A stretch of DNA of 64,000 bases from Rhodococcus yunnanensis NBRC 103083 (GCF_001895005.1 NZ_BCXH01000009.1:1-64000); one strand, 5' to 3'. Counted from the first letter of the stretch, positions 1 to 9,698 are shown. Numbers and translations are program-made. The notes: a model not told the origin generated them from the letters alone.

Positions 1-3
1 AGA

Positions 4-275
4 GTGAGCGAGGGCGACATTCGGTCACCTTAAAGTGTGCGAATGTCACATTCGGTCACCCCAAAGTGAGCGAATGGCACACCCAGTCACTCAGAGTGTG
101 CGAGGGCGACATCCGGTCACCTCAGACTGAGCGAATGTCACATCCGGTCACCTCAGAGTGAGCGAATGGCACACCCAGTCACTCAGAGTGTGCGAGGGCG
201 ACATTCGGTCACCCCAAAGCGAGCGAAGGTGACATCCGGTCACCCCCAAAGCGAGCGAAGGTGACATTCGGTCCA
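4..275. repeat. Array of nine ~25-bp near-palindromic repeats (locus 1)
   Basis: Nine units of about 25 bp lie at a 30-31 bp period, separated by 5-6 bp. The best units read as arms GTGAGCGAATG and CATTCGGTCAC around a TCA centre, so each is an imperfect palindrome. Three subtypes are visible: A (core GAATGTCACAT), B (core GAGGGCGACAT) and C (core GAATGGCACAC ending CCCAGTCAC). Their order is B-A-C-B-A-C-B followed by two diverged units with GAAGGTGACAT. The array may extend left of the window. It lies just downstream of the TetR gene. The function is unknown. Confidence 0.9.
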
Positions 276-290
276 CCCCCCCCGAGGTGT

Positions 291-896
291 TCACACCGTC
301 GGCGCGGTTTTCTTGCCCGCGAGACCGCGCCAGGCGAGGTTTTCGAGCAGATCGGCAGCGGCGTCGACCTCGATTTCGCCACCGGCGACGCGGTCGGCGA
401 CGGCTTCACCGGCTCCGACGAGGGCGACGGCCATCAGTGCGAAATTCTGGCCCGGATCGGGGTCTTTGGTGCTCATTTCGAGCAGGCCCGCGGTGAGTTC
501 GATCAACCGATCACGGCTGCTCTGGACCTGCGAGGCGAAGGCCGTCTGACCGATCGCCTGGCGGTACAGCACCATCCACGATTTCCGGTGTTCACCGACG
601 AATCCGAGGAACCCGAGAAGTGCGCTGCGCAGCTGTTCGCGCGGGGTCAGCAACGGATCCGCGGCGGGTGTCATGGCTTCGACGAATTTGACGCCTTCGC
701 GGTGGATGCAGGCGGCGAACAGTTCGTCCTTGGATCCGTAGTAGAGGTACAGCATGGGCTTGGAGATCGCAGCCTTCTTGGCGATCGCGTCCATCGATGT
801 CTCGTGGAACCCGTTGTCGGAGAAGACATCGACCGCCGCGTCGAGCATCTGCTGCTCACGGACGGCACGGGGCAATCTTTTGGTGCCTCCAGCCAT
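291..896 (-). CDS. TetR/AcrR family transcriptional regulator
   Basis: This 201-residue protein has an N-terminal helix-turn-helix (about residues 10-55: AVREQQMLDAAVDVF, then TSMDAIAKKAAISKPMLYLYYGSKDEL), the classic TetR DNA-binding domain, followed by a helical ligand domain. The start was chosen at ATG 896 because GGAGG lies just upstream and because residues before it are unlike a TetR. It sits next to the lpqI-type gene on the same strand, as Rv0238 does beside lpqI in M. tuberculosis. It probably regulates itself and perhaps the neighbouring envelope genes. The ligand is unknown. Confidence 0.9.
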   Translation of the reverse strand: MAGGTKRLPRAVREQQMLDAAVDVFSDNGFHETSMDAIAKKAAISKPMLYLYYGSKDELFAACIHREGVKFVEAMTPAADPLLTPREQLRSALLGFLGFVGEHRKSWMVLYRQAIGQTAFASQVQSSRDRLIELTAGLLEMSTKDPDPGQNFALMAVALVGAGEAVADRVAGGEIEVDAAADLLENLAWRGLAGKKTAPTV

Positions 897-925
897 CTGT
901 CCTCCAAACCGATGTCGAACACACG

Positions 926-943
926 ATCTTACTCCACGGTAAG
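926..943 (-). promoter_or_regulatory. Putative TetR promoter/operator
   Basis: On the minus strand a TAAGAT -10-like hexamer (926-931) overlaps an inverted repeat CTTAC-N6-GTAAG (928-943), about 30 bp upstream of the TetR start. An operator on top of the -10 would fit autorepression. No convincing -35 is visible. This is inference from position and symmetry only. Confidence 0.35.
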
Positions 944-967
944 GACGCCGGAGGCGGCAACGGAAAT

Positions 968-2128
968 CTAGCAGGCGCCTTTGAACCGCGCGACTGTGGC
1001 AGCCGACGCGTCGACCTGCGCAGCTGGCAGCCTGCCGGTGGCGACGGCATCTTCGAGATTGTCGAGAACCTGCGGCACGTCGTCGGTCGTCAGCCACAGT
1101 GCAACGTCCGCGCCTGCCACCAGAGCCGCTTCGACGGCCGCGACGATTCCGAGCCGATCGGTGATCGCGGCCATGCCACTGAGATCGTCGGTGAAGATCG
1201 GTCCCGTGAACCGCGCGGCGCCGTAGCCGACGCCCTCGCGCAGCAACGACATCGCTGCAGGGCTGATGCTCGCCGGCACACCCGGATCCGTCAGTCCCGG
1301 CACGTCCAGATGCCCGACCATGATTCCCACACCCGTCTGCGACAGCGCGTTGTACGGAAGCAGATCGGATTGCCTGAGTTGCTCGATGGGAGGCGTCGTG
1401 ACCGCACCTGTGTGCGAGTCGCCCGAGCCCGATCCATGACCGGGGAAATGCTTGAGGACCGGTTGGATACCTGCATCGCGCAGTCCCTGTGCGTAGGCAC
1501 CGGCATACGCGATCACCTCCTTCGGATCGGAGGAGTAGGAACGGTCACCGATCACCGAGTCGTCGGGCTGGCTGCTGACATCGACGACCGGTGCGTAATC
1601 GACCGTCACCCCGAGATCCTTCAGACCGAGGCCACGTTCGAGAGCCATCTGGTACGTCTCGTCGACGCTCATCGTCTGGGCCGTCTCGCGAGCCGACGGG
1701 TCGGTTCCCAGCAGGTCTTCGACGCGGGAGACCCTGCCGCCCTCTTCGTCGATCGTCACCATCGGCGGCACCTGCGCTGCCTCGTCGATCTGGGGTACTT
1801 CACCGTTGGCCAGCGTCGACGAATCGGTCCAGCTACCGATGAAGATGCCGCCTACCTGTTCGCGTTCCATGATGTCGACGGCGTCCGCGGTTCCGGTGAC
1901 GCCGACGGTCAACAATTGGGCGAGCCGTTGCCGCTCGGTGAGCGTTCCGACGAAGCTCGCACAGGCGTCCACCGGGGGCGGAGGCAGTTCCGTCGTCGCC
2001 TGGGTGGTCGGTGCGGCAGCGGAGGTGGCTACCGGAGCCGCCTCGGGAGCCTTGCTACTGCACCCAGCGATGAACCCGACCCCCAACACCACGGCGAGGA
2101 CGGGAACGGGCGAACGGAACTTCATCAT
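968..2128 (-). CDS. lpqI: Glycoside hydrolase family 3 lipoprotein, LpqI-like beta-N-acetylglucosaminidase
   Basis: This is a 386-residue exported lipoprotein. The signal peptide ends in the lipobox GFIAGC (Cys about residue 23), followed by an Ala/Pro/Thr-rich linker. The GH3 (NagZ-type) barrel carries the family signature KHFPGHGSGSGDSHTG, which holds the catalytic His/Asp dyad loop. The Asp in FTDDLSGMA is the likely nucleophile. Family members remove N-acetylglucosamine from muropeptides during cell-wall recycling; in mycobacteria LpqI does this at the outer face of the membrane. ATG 2125 is an equally possible start. The gene is followed on the same strand by the TetR gene. Confidence 0.88.
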   Translation of the reverse strand: MMKFRSPVPVLAVVLGVGFIAGCSSKAPEAAPVATSAAAPTTQATTELPPPPVDACASFVGTLTERQRLAQLLTVGVTGTADAVDIMEREQVGGIFIGSWTDSSTLANGEVPQIDEAAQVPPMVTIDEEGGRVSRVEDLLGTDPSARETAQTMSVDETYQMALERGLGLKDLGVTVDYAPVVDVSSQPDDSVIGDRSYSSDPKEVIAYAGAYAQGLRDAGIQPVLKHFPGHGSGSGDSHTGAVTTPPIEQLRQSDLLPYNALSQTGVGIMVGHLDVPGLTDPGVPASISPAAMSLLREGVGYGAARFTGPIFTDDLSGMAAITDRLGIVAAVEAALVAGADVALWLTTDDVPQVLDNLEDAVATGRLPAAQVDASAATVARFKGAC

Positions 2129-2218
2129 GATGCTCGACCGTAGCCGACTGCCAACGTCCGCGAAATCGAGGCGCCTGGGACTAACCTAGGACAAAAGCGA
2201 CATCAGGAGGGACTTTCG

Positions 2219-2686
2219 ATGCCTGCAGACCTCATACTCATCGCCTACGACGGGTCCGACAACGCCAAGCGAGCCATCGAGTACGCCGGCCGATTCCTGA
2301 CGACGCATCGTGCCGTCGTCGTCACGGCATGGGAGCCGATGGTCCGTCAGGCAGCCCGCATGTCGGGGCTCTCCGGCGTCATGCAGCCGGAATGGGTTCC
2401 CGACGACACAGCCGAGGACGTAGCGCTGACCGACGCCAAGGTCACCAACAACGAGGGCGTCGCGCTCGCCGAACTGGCGGGCCTCGACGTGGAAGGCCAC
2501 TGCGCCGAATGTACGACGGCAATATGGAGCGCCATCGTCGAGAAGGCCGACGACGTGAACGCCGACATCATCGTCACCGGCACCCGCGGCACCACCGGAC
2601 TTCGTTCCTTACTCCAGAGTTCGGTCGCCGATCATGTGCTGCGCCACAGCCACCGGCCGGTCTTGATCGTTCCGCCCGGCAAGTAG
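2219..2686 (+). CDS. Universal stress protein (UspA family)
   Basis: This is a single-domain, 155-residue USP. The N-terminal strand LILIAYDGSDNAKRAIEYA has the conserved Asp that contacts ATP, and the C-terminal nucleotide motif reads GTRGTTGLRSLLQSSVADHVL followed by the VLIVP strand, matching the ATP-binding G-2x-G-9x-G(S/T) pattern. A strong AGGAGGG ribosome site precedes ATG 2219. It is divergent from lpqI, with about 90 bp between. USPs are cytoplasmic dimers induced by stress. No partner is apparent from context. Confidence 0.92.
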   Translation: MPADLILIAYDGSDNAKRAIEYAGRFLTTHRAVVVTAWEPMVRQAARMSGLSGVMQPEWVPDDTAEDVALTDAKVTNNEGVALAELAGLDVEGHCAECTTAIWSAIVEKADDVNADIIVTGTRGTTGLRSLLQSSVADHVLRHSHRPVLIVPPGK

Positions 2687-2793
2687 GGCGCGTGCACCCT
2701 GGCGCCGCGGCCTTCGGGTGATACCGTGATCCGCGCGCGGGGATTGCCGGCCGTCGCACCGTGAGTCCTTGTCGACGAAAGTGGAGAACCGAG

Positions 2794-2964
2794 ATGAAGT
2801 TCGCTGTCCCGGGAGTTGTTGCTGCGGTAGTCGGCGCGGTATTGGGTGCAGGCGTCGTGTTCGGAGTGACTGCGGCCGCGGCGGAGAACACTCGCCCCGA
2901 CATCGACCGTTCCGGAAACGCCGATTCCTCGTTGTTGAACCAGGTTGAGTACGGCAGCCGCTGA
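2794..2964 (+). CDS. Small DUF2613 family membrane/secreted protein
   Basis: This 56-residue protein begins MKFAVPGVVAAVVGAVLGAG and is a single hydrophobic N-terminal segment (residues 3-25) followed by a short polar tail (ENTRPDIDRSGNADSS). That is the layout of the DUF2613 proteins found directly upstream of aftD in mycobacteria (Rv0236A). ATG 2794 was chosen over the upstream GTG 2761 because the hydrophobic segment then starts at the N-terminus. Its 3' end overlaps the start of aftD by 20 bp, which suggests translational coupling. The molecular function is unknown; it may assist AftD. Confidence 0.8.
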   Translation: MKFAVPGVVAAVVGAVLGAGVVFGVTAAAAENTRPDIDRSGNADSSLLNQVEYGSR

Positions 2965-5900
2965 CGCTCCCGCATCGATCTCCACCGAACCACTCGGTCG
3001 TAGGTGGCTGCTCGGCGTCTCCGCCCTGGCGTTCGTTCTCACTTTTCTGCAGATTCCCGGATACACCGTTGCAGACACCAAGTACGACCTGACCCAGAAT
3101 CCTCTCGGTTTTCTGGCTCGTGCGTCGCATCAGTGGACATCTCAGGCACCGCTCGGCCAGGTGCAGAACCAGGCCTACGGCTACTTCTTCCCGCACGGAG
3201 CGTTCTTCGCGCTCGGTGACGTTCTGTCGATTCCGCCGTGGGTGACGCAGCGCATCTGGTGGGCTCTGCTGCTGATCGCCGGGTTCTGGGGCATCGTCCG
3301 GCTCGCCGAGGCTCTCGGAATCGGCAGCCGCAGTTCACGGATCATCGCCGCGTGCGCGTTCGCTCTTTCCCCCCGCGTCATCACCACGCTGGCGTCGATC
3401 TCCTCGGAGACGATGCCGATGATGCTGGCGCCGTGGGTGCTGATTCCCATCGTCCGCGCTTTCCAGAGCGAGTCACCGCCGCTTCGCCGACTCGCCGCCC
3501 AGTCCGCGCTCGCCGTCGCTCTGATGGGTGCGGTCAATGCGGTCGCCACCGCCGCGGCCTGCCTCGTCGGGGTGATCTGGGTGCTGTGTCACCGACCGAA
3601 CAGACGCTGGGTCGTCTTCTCCGGCTGGTGGGCCGGGTTCCTCGTGCTCGCGACGCTGTGGTGGATGGTTCCGCTTCTGCTTCTCGGGCGCGTCAGTCCG
3701 CCGTTCCTCGACTACATCGAATCCTCGGGTACCACGACGCAGTGGGCGTCGCTGGCGGAAATCCTTCGCGGAACCTCCAGTTGGACCCCGTTCGTCTCAC
3801 CCGAGCGCGTGGCGGGCGCAGTCCTGGTCACCCAGCCGGCCGCCGTCGTCGCTACCGGGGTCATCGCGGCAGCCGGTATCGCCGGATTGGCCATGCGATC
3901 GATGCCTGCGCGCGGACGCCTCACGATCATGCTCTTCGTCGGCATCCTCGGGCTGACGGCGGGATATGTCGGCGAGCTCGGCTCACCGGTCGCCGACACG
4001 GTCCGCATGTTCCTCGACACCGCAGGCGCTCCGCTGCGCAACGTCCACAAACTCGAGCCCGTCGTTCGAATTCCGTTGGTGCTCGGTCTGGCTCACCTTC
4101 TGGCACAAGTTCCGCTACCCGGTTCGGTGCCCGCAGCCCGATGGCGTCGGGCCATCGCACACCCGGAGCGCGAGAAGATGACGGCCGTCGCCGGTCTCGT
4201 GCTCGTCGCTCTGACGTTCTCGACCTCGCTCGCATGGACCGGCAAGCTCGCCCCTCGGGGAGCATACGAATCCATCCCGGACTACTGGCACGACGCCGCG
4301 GACTGGCTCACCGATCACGCGTCGGGATCATCGCCCGACGGGTCCGACGCCGAACGCGCGCTCGTCGTCCCCGGTGCGCCTTTCGCACTGCAGACGTGGG
4401 GCCTCACGCGCGACGAACCGTTGCAGGCGCTCGCGACCACTCCCTGGGCTGTTCGTGATTCGGTTCCACTGACCCCGCCCGGCGCCATTCGCGCACTGGA
4501 TTCGGTGCAACGACTCATCGCCGACGGCACCCCCTCGCTCGGGCTTGCCGATACGTTGCGGGGGCAGGGAATCGGGTACGTCGTGGTGCGCAACGATCTC
4601 GAACCAGAGACGTCACGATCGACGCGTCCGGTGCAGGTTCACGCCGCACTCGACGGCTCCCCCGGCCTCACGCGCGTCGCCGAGTTCGGCAAGGAGATCA
4701 CGACCGGCACGGTGGAGGGCTTCACCGTCGACGGTGATCTCCGACCGTCGTATCCCCCCGTCGAGATTTACGCCGTCGAATCGACTGCGTCGGTGTCCGG
4801 CCCGTACACCGTCGACCTCGATCGAGTCCCGTTCGTGCAGGGTGGACCGGAATCGCTGCAGCGCTTGAATTCCCAGCGGAACGCCGGCGTTCCGGACCCG
4901 GTTCCCGCCGGGCCAGTGCTGCTCGCGTCCGACGCTGCAGCCGCGGGGATCGACGTCGACAAGGTCACGGTGACGGACACTCCGATGAATCGGGAGACCG
5001 ATTTCGGGCAGGTCGACAACCACAGTTCGGCGTTGCGCTCGGTCGACGAGCCGAGGCGTTCGCTCAACGACGTCGCCGATTATCCGCTCTACGGCGCCGA
5101 CACCGTGAACGGCGAATGGGAAGGCGCCCGTATCACCGCGTCGAGTTCGGCGTCGGATTCCACCCAGATCGGCGGCACCAAACCGGGCAGTGGCGTCGCC
5201 GCCGTGGTCGACGGTGACCTGGCCACGGGCTGGGTGTCCAACGGCATCGAAAGCGCGGTCGGACAATGGATACAGCTCGACTTCGACACACCGGTGCGCG
5301 ACGGCCTGCTCCACCTACGTACCAGCCCCGGCACCATCGGGGATCCGGTGAAATGGCTCGAGATCACCACCCCCAACGGAAGCACTGCAGCACGGATCGA
5401 CAAACCGGGCGATCCGATCACGGTCTCGCTTCCGGGCGGTTCGACGCCGTGGCTGCGCGTGACGGCCAAGTCGACGGTCGATGGAACGAGGGGAAGCCAG
5501 TTCGGGATCAGCGAACTCTCGGTCGAGGACTATTCGAATCGTGATGCGCCCCAGCAGGTATCGATCGTCCACCGGGCCGTACTGCCCGCCGTACACGACG
5601 GCGCCGAGGTCACGGCATGGGAGCTCGGCCAGGAATTCCCCGGCCGGCCAGGATGCCTCGACACCGCCGATCGCATCCGCTGCAGCAGCGGACTGTCGCA
5701 GGCACCGGAGGAACTCGGTAGATTCTCCCGAACACTGTCGGTGCCCGAAGGTACCGCCGTGCTTCCCGAACTGACCTTGCGGACCCGGCAGAGCCCGGAG
5801 CTGGAAGCTCTTCTGTCCCAACCGGGAAGGCCGTCGGCGCGCGGTGCCTCGGACGTCGGCGATCTGCACGGGTCGGCGTTCGCGGCCACCGACGGCGACG

Positions 5901-7207
5901 AGCGCACCTCGTGGACCGCGCCGGAGAAGAGCATTCGGTCGCAGGCGGGGACACAACCGACACTGACCATCGATCTGCCCGAGCCGACACTCGTCGACGG
6001 CCTCACGTTGACACCGAGCCTCGGCACCTTGCCCGCCCACCCGACGACCGTCGCCGTCAATCTGGGCGGCGGACCGCAGGTTCGCGAGGTCGACGCCGAC
6101 GGCGCGACGACCGTCGAGCTCGAACCACGGGTGACGAGCCGCATCGTGCTCTCGCTCGTCGACTGGAAGGACGTGCTGGACAAGAATTCGCTCGGATTCG
6201 TTCTCCCCCAACCTCCCGGCCTCGCCGAGGTGACGGTTCTCTCCGGCGGGCGCGAGGTCGGAACTCCGCTGGACGAGAGCCGCGAAATCACCGTCGGATG
6301 CGACGTCGGCCCGGTCGTCTCGATCGCAGGCCAGACCGTCCGCGCATCGGTGACCGCGACGGCTGCGCAGTTCCGCTCGGGCGAGCCGCTGCAGGCGACG
6401 CTGTGCGAGGGCATCTTTCCCGTGCCGAACGAGACTCTGAACCCGATAGCACTGCCCCACGGCGAGCAGGACGTCGTCGTAGATCCTGGTGCTGCGTTCT
6501 TCGTCGACGGAATTCGGTTGCGCACCATGCCTGTTCCTGCGCTCAGTGCGACCAGCTCGGCACCCGTCGCCGCGTCGACCACCGCATGGACTGCCGACCA
6601 CCGCGAGATCGACATCGGCGAGGCGGCGACGGATCAGCTACTGGTGGTGCCGGAGAGCAACAACATCGGTTGGGTGGCAACGGCGTCCGACGGGACGGAG
6701 CTGAAGCCGGTCGTCGTGAACGGGTGGCAGCAGGGATGGGTCGTGCCCGCGGGAACCACGGGGACCGTCACACTCGATTTCCCGTCGGACACGTGGTACC
6801 GGCTCGGGATATTCGGCGGCCTGCTTCTGCTGATTCCGTTGACGTTCTTCGTGTTCCGTCGCAGTAGGCCGACCGGCGACCCGGCTCCGCGCGCATGGCG
6901 AGCGAGCGTGCTCGGATGGGTCGCGCTCGCGGCGGCGTCGTTCGTCGTCGCGGGCATCGCCGGAATCGTGGTCACCGCCGCCGTTGGCTCGATCGCCCGC
7001 GTCGCAGCGCACCGATACGGGCCTGCCGCCGAGGCCCGGGTTCTCGTCGGTACCGCAGGAACTGCGACCCTCCTCGCGATGGCCCTGCTGTCCAAGGGAC
7101 CCTGGCGCGCAGCCGACGGATACGTGGGCCATTCCTACCTGATCCAGCTGGCGGCACTGATCGCGCTGGTCGCGGTGGGCGTGGGTGCCCTACGGACCCG
7201 TACGTGA
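2945..7207 (+). CDS. aftD: Alpha-(1->3)-arabinofuranosyltransferase AftD (DUF3367)
   Basis: This very large membrane enzyme (1420 residues; the mycobacterial AftD is about 1400) has an N-terminal GT-C-type region. Many transmembrane segments fill residues 20-420, and the first exoplasmic loop holds TKYDLTQNPL and QNQAYGYFFPHGAFF. A long extracytoplasmic part follows. It includes at least two discoidin/F5-8-like carbohydrate-binding domains, at about 710-870 (AAVVDGDLATGWVSNG) and 970-1080 (AATDGDERTSWTAP), and the protein ends in four or five membrane segments from about 1280. AftD adds arabinofuranose from decaprenyl-phosphoryl-arabinose to arabinogalactan and lipoarabinomannan. The start is taken as TTG 2945, overlapping the small gene upstream. 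Confidence 0.95.
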   Translation: MSTAAADAPASISTEPLGRRWLLGVSALAFVLTFLQIPGYTVADTKYDLTQNPLGFLARASHQWTSQAPLGQVQNQAYGYFFPHGAFFALGDVLSIPPWVTQRIWWALLLIAGFWGIVRLAEALGIGSRSSRIIAACAFALSPRVITTLASISSETMPMMLAPWVLIPIVRAFQSESPPLRRLAAQSALAVALMGAVNAVATAAACLVGVIWVLCHRPNRRWVVFSGWWAGFLVLATLWWMVPLLLLGRVSPPFLDYIESSGTTTQWASLAEILRGTSSWTPFVSPERVAGAVLVTQPAAVVATGVIAAAGIAGLAMRSMPARGRLTIMLFVGILGLTAGYVGELGSPVADTVRMFLDTAGAPLRNVHKLEPVVRIPLVLGLAHLLAQVPLPGSVPAARWRRAIAHPEREKMTAVAGLVLVALTFSTSLAWTGKLAPRGAYESIPDYWHDAADWLTDHASGSSPDGSDAERALVVPGAPFALQTWGLTRDEPLQALATTPWAVRDSVPLTPPGAIRALDSVQRLIADGTPSLGLADTLRGQGIGYVVVRNDLEPETSRSTRPVQVHAALDGSPGLTRVAEFGKEITTGTVEGFTVDGDLRPSYPPVEIYAVESTASVSGPYTVDLDRVPFVQGGPESLQRLNSQRNAGVPDPVPAGPVLLASDAAAAGIDVDKVTVTDTPMNRETDFGQVDNHSSALRSVDEPRRSLNDVADYPLYGADTVNGEWEGARITASSSASDSTQIGGTKPGSGVAAVVDGDLATGWVSNGIESAVGQWIQLDFDTPVRDGLLHLRTSPGTIGDPVKWLEITTPNGSTAARIDKPGDPITVSLPGGSTPWLRVTAKSTVDGTRGSQFGISELSVEDYSNRDAPQQVSIVHRAVLPAVHDGAEVTAWELGQEFPGRPGCLDTADRIRCSSGLSQAPEELGRFSRTLSVPEGTAVLPELTLRTRQSPELEALLSQPGRPSARGASDVGDLHGSAFAATDGDERTSWTAPEKSIRSQAGTQPTLTIDLPEPTLVDGLTLTPSLGTLPAHPTTVAVNLGGGPQVREVDADGATTVELEPRVTSRIVLSLVDWKDVLDKNSLGFVLPQPPGLAEVTVLSGGREVGTPLDESREITVGCDVGPVVSIAGQTVRASVTATAAQFRSGEPLQATLCEGIFPVPNETLNPIALPHGEQDVVVDPGAAFFVDGIRLRTMPVPALSATSSAPVAASTTAWTADHREIDIGEAATDQLLVVPESNNIGWVATASDGTELKPVVVNGWQQGWVVPAGTTGTVTLDFPSDTWYRLGIFGGLLLLIPLTFFVFRRSRPTGDPAPRAWRASVLGWVALAAASFVVAGIAGIVVTAAVGSIARVAAHRYGPAAEARVLVGTAGTATLLAMALLSKGPWRAADGYVGHSYLIQLAALIALVAVGVGALRTRT

Positions 7208-7211
7208 GGGG

Positions 7212-8357
7212 TCAGGCCCGGCCGTTACCCATGCGCTCACGGGTGCGGAGCGCACGCCGCGACGGCTCCTCCACGAGCGCATAACTGGCGGCCGCGACGG
7301 GAATCGACAGCGCGGTGGTCACACACAGCACCAGCACGAAATGCCCGGAGAACGGGATGATGCCGAACACCGGGAACACCATCGCAAGTATCACCAGGTG
7401 CCAGATGAAGATTCCGTACGACCAGCGGCCGAGAGCAAGTGTCACCGGATGCTCGAGAATCCGGTGACGGTGCGTGTCGGCCAACACGAGCGGCGCCAAC
7501 AGTGCGAACGCGAGAATCGCGCCGAGCACGATCTTCACCTCGAACTGCCACGCCGCCGGACGCACCAGACCCTGTGGGCCGGCAAGGGCCGTCGCCGACA
7601 ATGCGAATGCCACGATCGCGATCGCCGCGCACAGTGCCCGACGCGCGGCGAGCCGGTGGGCCCATGTCTCCTCGCTCGTCGAGTACTCCGCCAACAACAT
7701 TCCTGCCGCGAACCAGGCGAAGTAACCCGGGAGCCAGTTGTCGTGATGGATCGCATCGGGCGTCGGTACCGGTACGAACGCCCAACACAGACTCGCTGCC
7801 GCCACCACGAACAACAGCGGCCGCCGCGCGCGTGCGGCGGCGCCGCGCAGGCGCAGCATCAGAAACGCGAACACGGGGAGAAGCAGGTAGAACGACACCT
7901 CGACCGACAGAGACCACATCTGCGTCATGCCCTCGGTCAACGTCAACGGCATGAACACCTGTGACAGCGACAGATTGGCCACCCACACCCGCCAACTGCT
8001 GCCGGTGTTCGGCAGGAACAACAGCACGAGCGTCACGACGACCCAGTAGGCGGGGAGAATGCGCACCGCCCTCGACCACAGGTATCGCAGCACCGGCTGA
8101 GCCTGCCCGAGCCCGCGCGCCTGGGCGGCGTGCGGTCGCCACAGCAGAAACCCCGACAACGCGAAGAACAGCGCGACGGTGAGGTCGAACCGACCCCAGA
8201 TTCGGCCCATGATCGGTGAACTCGCCACGCCGGTCTGAAAAGCCACGTGCGTGACGATGATCCCGAGAGCCGCGAACGCGCGCATCCCTTCGAGCGACGG
8301 TATGAAGCCACGAAGCGGCACGACGGCGCGCGGCAAGGCCTCGATCGATGTGTTCAT
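7212..8357 (-). CDS. Membrane acyltransferase (acyltransferase 3 family), TmaT-like
   Basis: This is an approximately 381-residue integral membrane protein with about ten transmembrane segments. The first carries the family His (IIVTHVAFQTG) after the signature LRGFIPSLEGMRAFAALG, and further family marks are FALSGFLLWRP and MWSLSVEVSFYLLLPVFAF. Its place between aftD and the DUF3068 gene matches Rv0228 and corynebacterial TmaT, reported to acetylate trehalose monomycolate so that MmpL transporters can flip it. That role is inferred here. The start is uncertain: ATG 8357 is used, with ATG 8375 and 8405 as alternatives; none has a strong ribosome site. It converges on aftD with only 4 bp between. 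Confidence 0.8.
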   Translation of the reverse strand: MNTSIEALPRAVVPLRGFIPSLEGMRAFAALGIIVTHVAFQTGVASSPIMGRIWGRFDLTVALFFALSGFLLWRPHAAQARGLGQAQPVLRYLWSRAVRILPAYWVVVTLVLLFLPNTGSSWRVWVANLSLSQVFMPLTLTEGMTQMWSLSVEVSFYLLLPVFAFLMLRLRGAAARARRPLLFVVAAASLCWAFVPVPTPDAIHHDNWLPGYFAWFAAGMLLAEYSTSEETWAHRLAARRALCAAIAIVAFALSATALAGPQGLVRPAAWQFEVKIVLGAILAFALLAPLVLADTHRHRILEHPVTLALGRWSYGIFIWHLVILAMVFPVFGIIPFSGHFVLVLCVTTALSIPVAAASYALVEEPSRRALRTRERMGNGRA

Positions 8358-8564
8358 CGTCGACCAGTACAGCATCCTGGTCGCTTCATGGTGAATGTCG
8401 ACCATCCTCGGGCGTGCCCGAGACTGCGCGACGTGATCACTGTTACTGTCACCAGCGACGTGGCGATTCCAATCGGACACTCCAGGTCGAGGTTTCGATT
8501 CTCCTCGACTTGTCGGGGGTGGAAGCAGGGGCGCGCCGGGACTTAAGACTAAGGAGATTCTCAC

Positions 8565-9698
8565 ATGGCGGAGCGCTCAGGGCCGAGCCGGATTCTCGCC
8601 CTCGCACTCGTTGGTTTGGGCGCATTCCTGCTGGTTGCGGCAATTCTCATTCCCACTTATACCGTCTCTCGCCTCGAGAAGACGCCGCTCGATCTGGAAG
8701 TCACGACGGTATCGACCGGCTCCGGCAGCGTGTTGAACGCGGCGTCGTTGGCGGCCGGCCGCGCACAGGTCGACGAGAACGTCCCCCTGGTGTCGCAGCG
8801 ATTCGTCACCGTCGAGGATCCGTCCAACGCGGACGAGATGACATTGCAGGCCGGACAGACGCTGCGCCGCAGTGACAAACAGGGCGACACCGGCCTCCTC
8901 ACCGCGAGCGTCGACCGCGTCACCATCGACCGCGTCAGCTCGCTTCCCGTGGAGGATCCCATCGGAACCATCCAGGTGCAGGGCGACAAGCCGGCCGAGG
9001 AAGTCCGCCACACCGGATTGCAGTACAAGTTCCCGTTCGGAGCCGAGCAGACCAGTTACCCGTTCTTCGATATCAATGCACGCGCATCGAAGGACATCGA
9101 CTTCGTCGAGGAGACGGAGATCAACGGCACCAAGGTGTACAAGTACGAGCAGACGGTCGGTCCCGTCGACCTGGCCTCGGTGGTCAACATTCCGACCAAC
9201 AGGGTCACACTGCCTGCCTCGACGTGGGGCGTCGAGGGCGGCGCAGACCCGGTCACGATGACTCGCTGGTACGAGAACAAGCGCACCGTGTGGGTCGAGC
9301 CGGAGACCGGCGTCATCGTCAAGGGTGAAGAGCAGGTGCACCAGTACTACTCGCGCACGGCGGGCACGTCCGAGGTCGACGTGCTCAACGCACCGATCAC
9401 GTTCGACGAGAACACTGTCGAGTACCAGATCCAGCAGGCCAAGGACGGTCAGGACACGCTCTCGCTGTTCGGTCGCACAGTGCCGATCATCGCGGCCGTT
9501 CTCGGTGTCATCGCGCTGATCGCCGGCATCATCCTCGGCGTGCGCGGCGGAAACGGCCCTCGTCGGCCGGCCACCACCGGCGGACCTCGCGAGACGGACG
9601 GCGGCGGCGGATACGCAGCTCCCACCGAACCACGAGGCCGCGACTGGACGACGGATCAGACCGAGGTCATCCCACGCACGAATCTCTCCAAGGACTGA
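8565..9698 (+). CDS. DUF3068 (porin PorA family) membrane-anchored protein
   Basis: This 377-residue protein has an N-terminal membrane segment (about residues 9-30, ILALALVGLGAFLLVAAILIP) and a second one near the C-terminus (about 308-332). A soluble extracytoplasmic domain lies between them, and the cytoplasmic tail is short, Gly- and Pro-rich. AAGGAG precedes the ATG. It matches the position and architecture of Rv0227c; the corynebacterial counterpart has been reported to be needed for lipomannan maturation and lipoarabinomannan synthesis. The family name PorA does not imply demonstrated porin activity here. It is divergent from the acyltransferase across about 200 bp. Confidence 0.85.
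   Translation: MAERSGPSRILALALVGLGAFLLVAAILIPTYTVSRLEKTPLDLEVTTVSTGSGSVLNAASLAAGRAQVDENVPLVSQRFVTVEDPSNADEMTLQAGQTLRRSDKQGDTGLLTASVDRVTIDRVSSLPVEDPIGTIQVQGDKPAEEVRHTGLQYKFPFGAEQTSYPFFDINARASKDIDFVEETEINGTKVYKYEQTVGPVDLASVVNIPTNRVTLPASTWGVEGGADPVTMTRWYENKRTVWVEPETGVIVKGEEQVHQYYSRTAGTSEVDVLNAPITFDENTVEYQIQQAKDGQDTLSLFGRTVPIIAAVLGVIALIAGIILGVRGGNGPRRPATTGGPRETDGGGGYAAPTEPRGRDWTTDQTEVIPRTNLSKD

Noticed and set aside
4-275. Regular repeats resembling a CRISPR array
   Set aside because: Repeat units are 25 bp but the gaps are only 5-6 bp, too short for spacers, and gaps are not unique. No cas genes are nearby.
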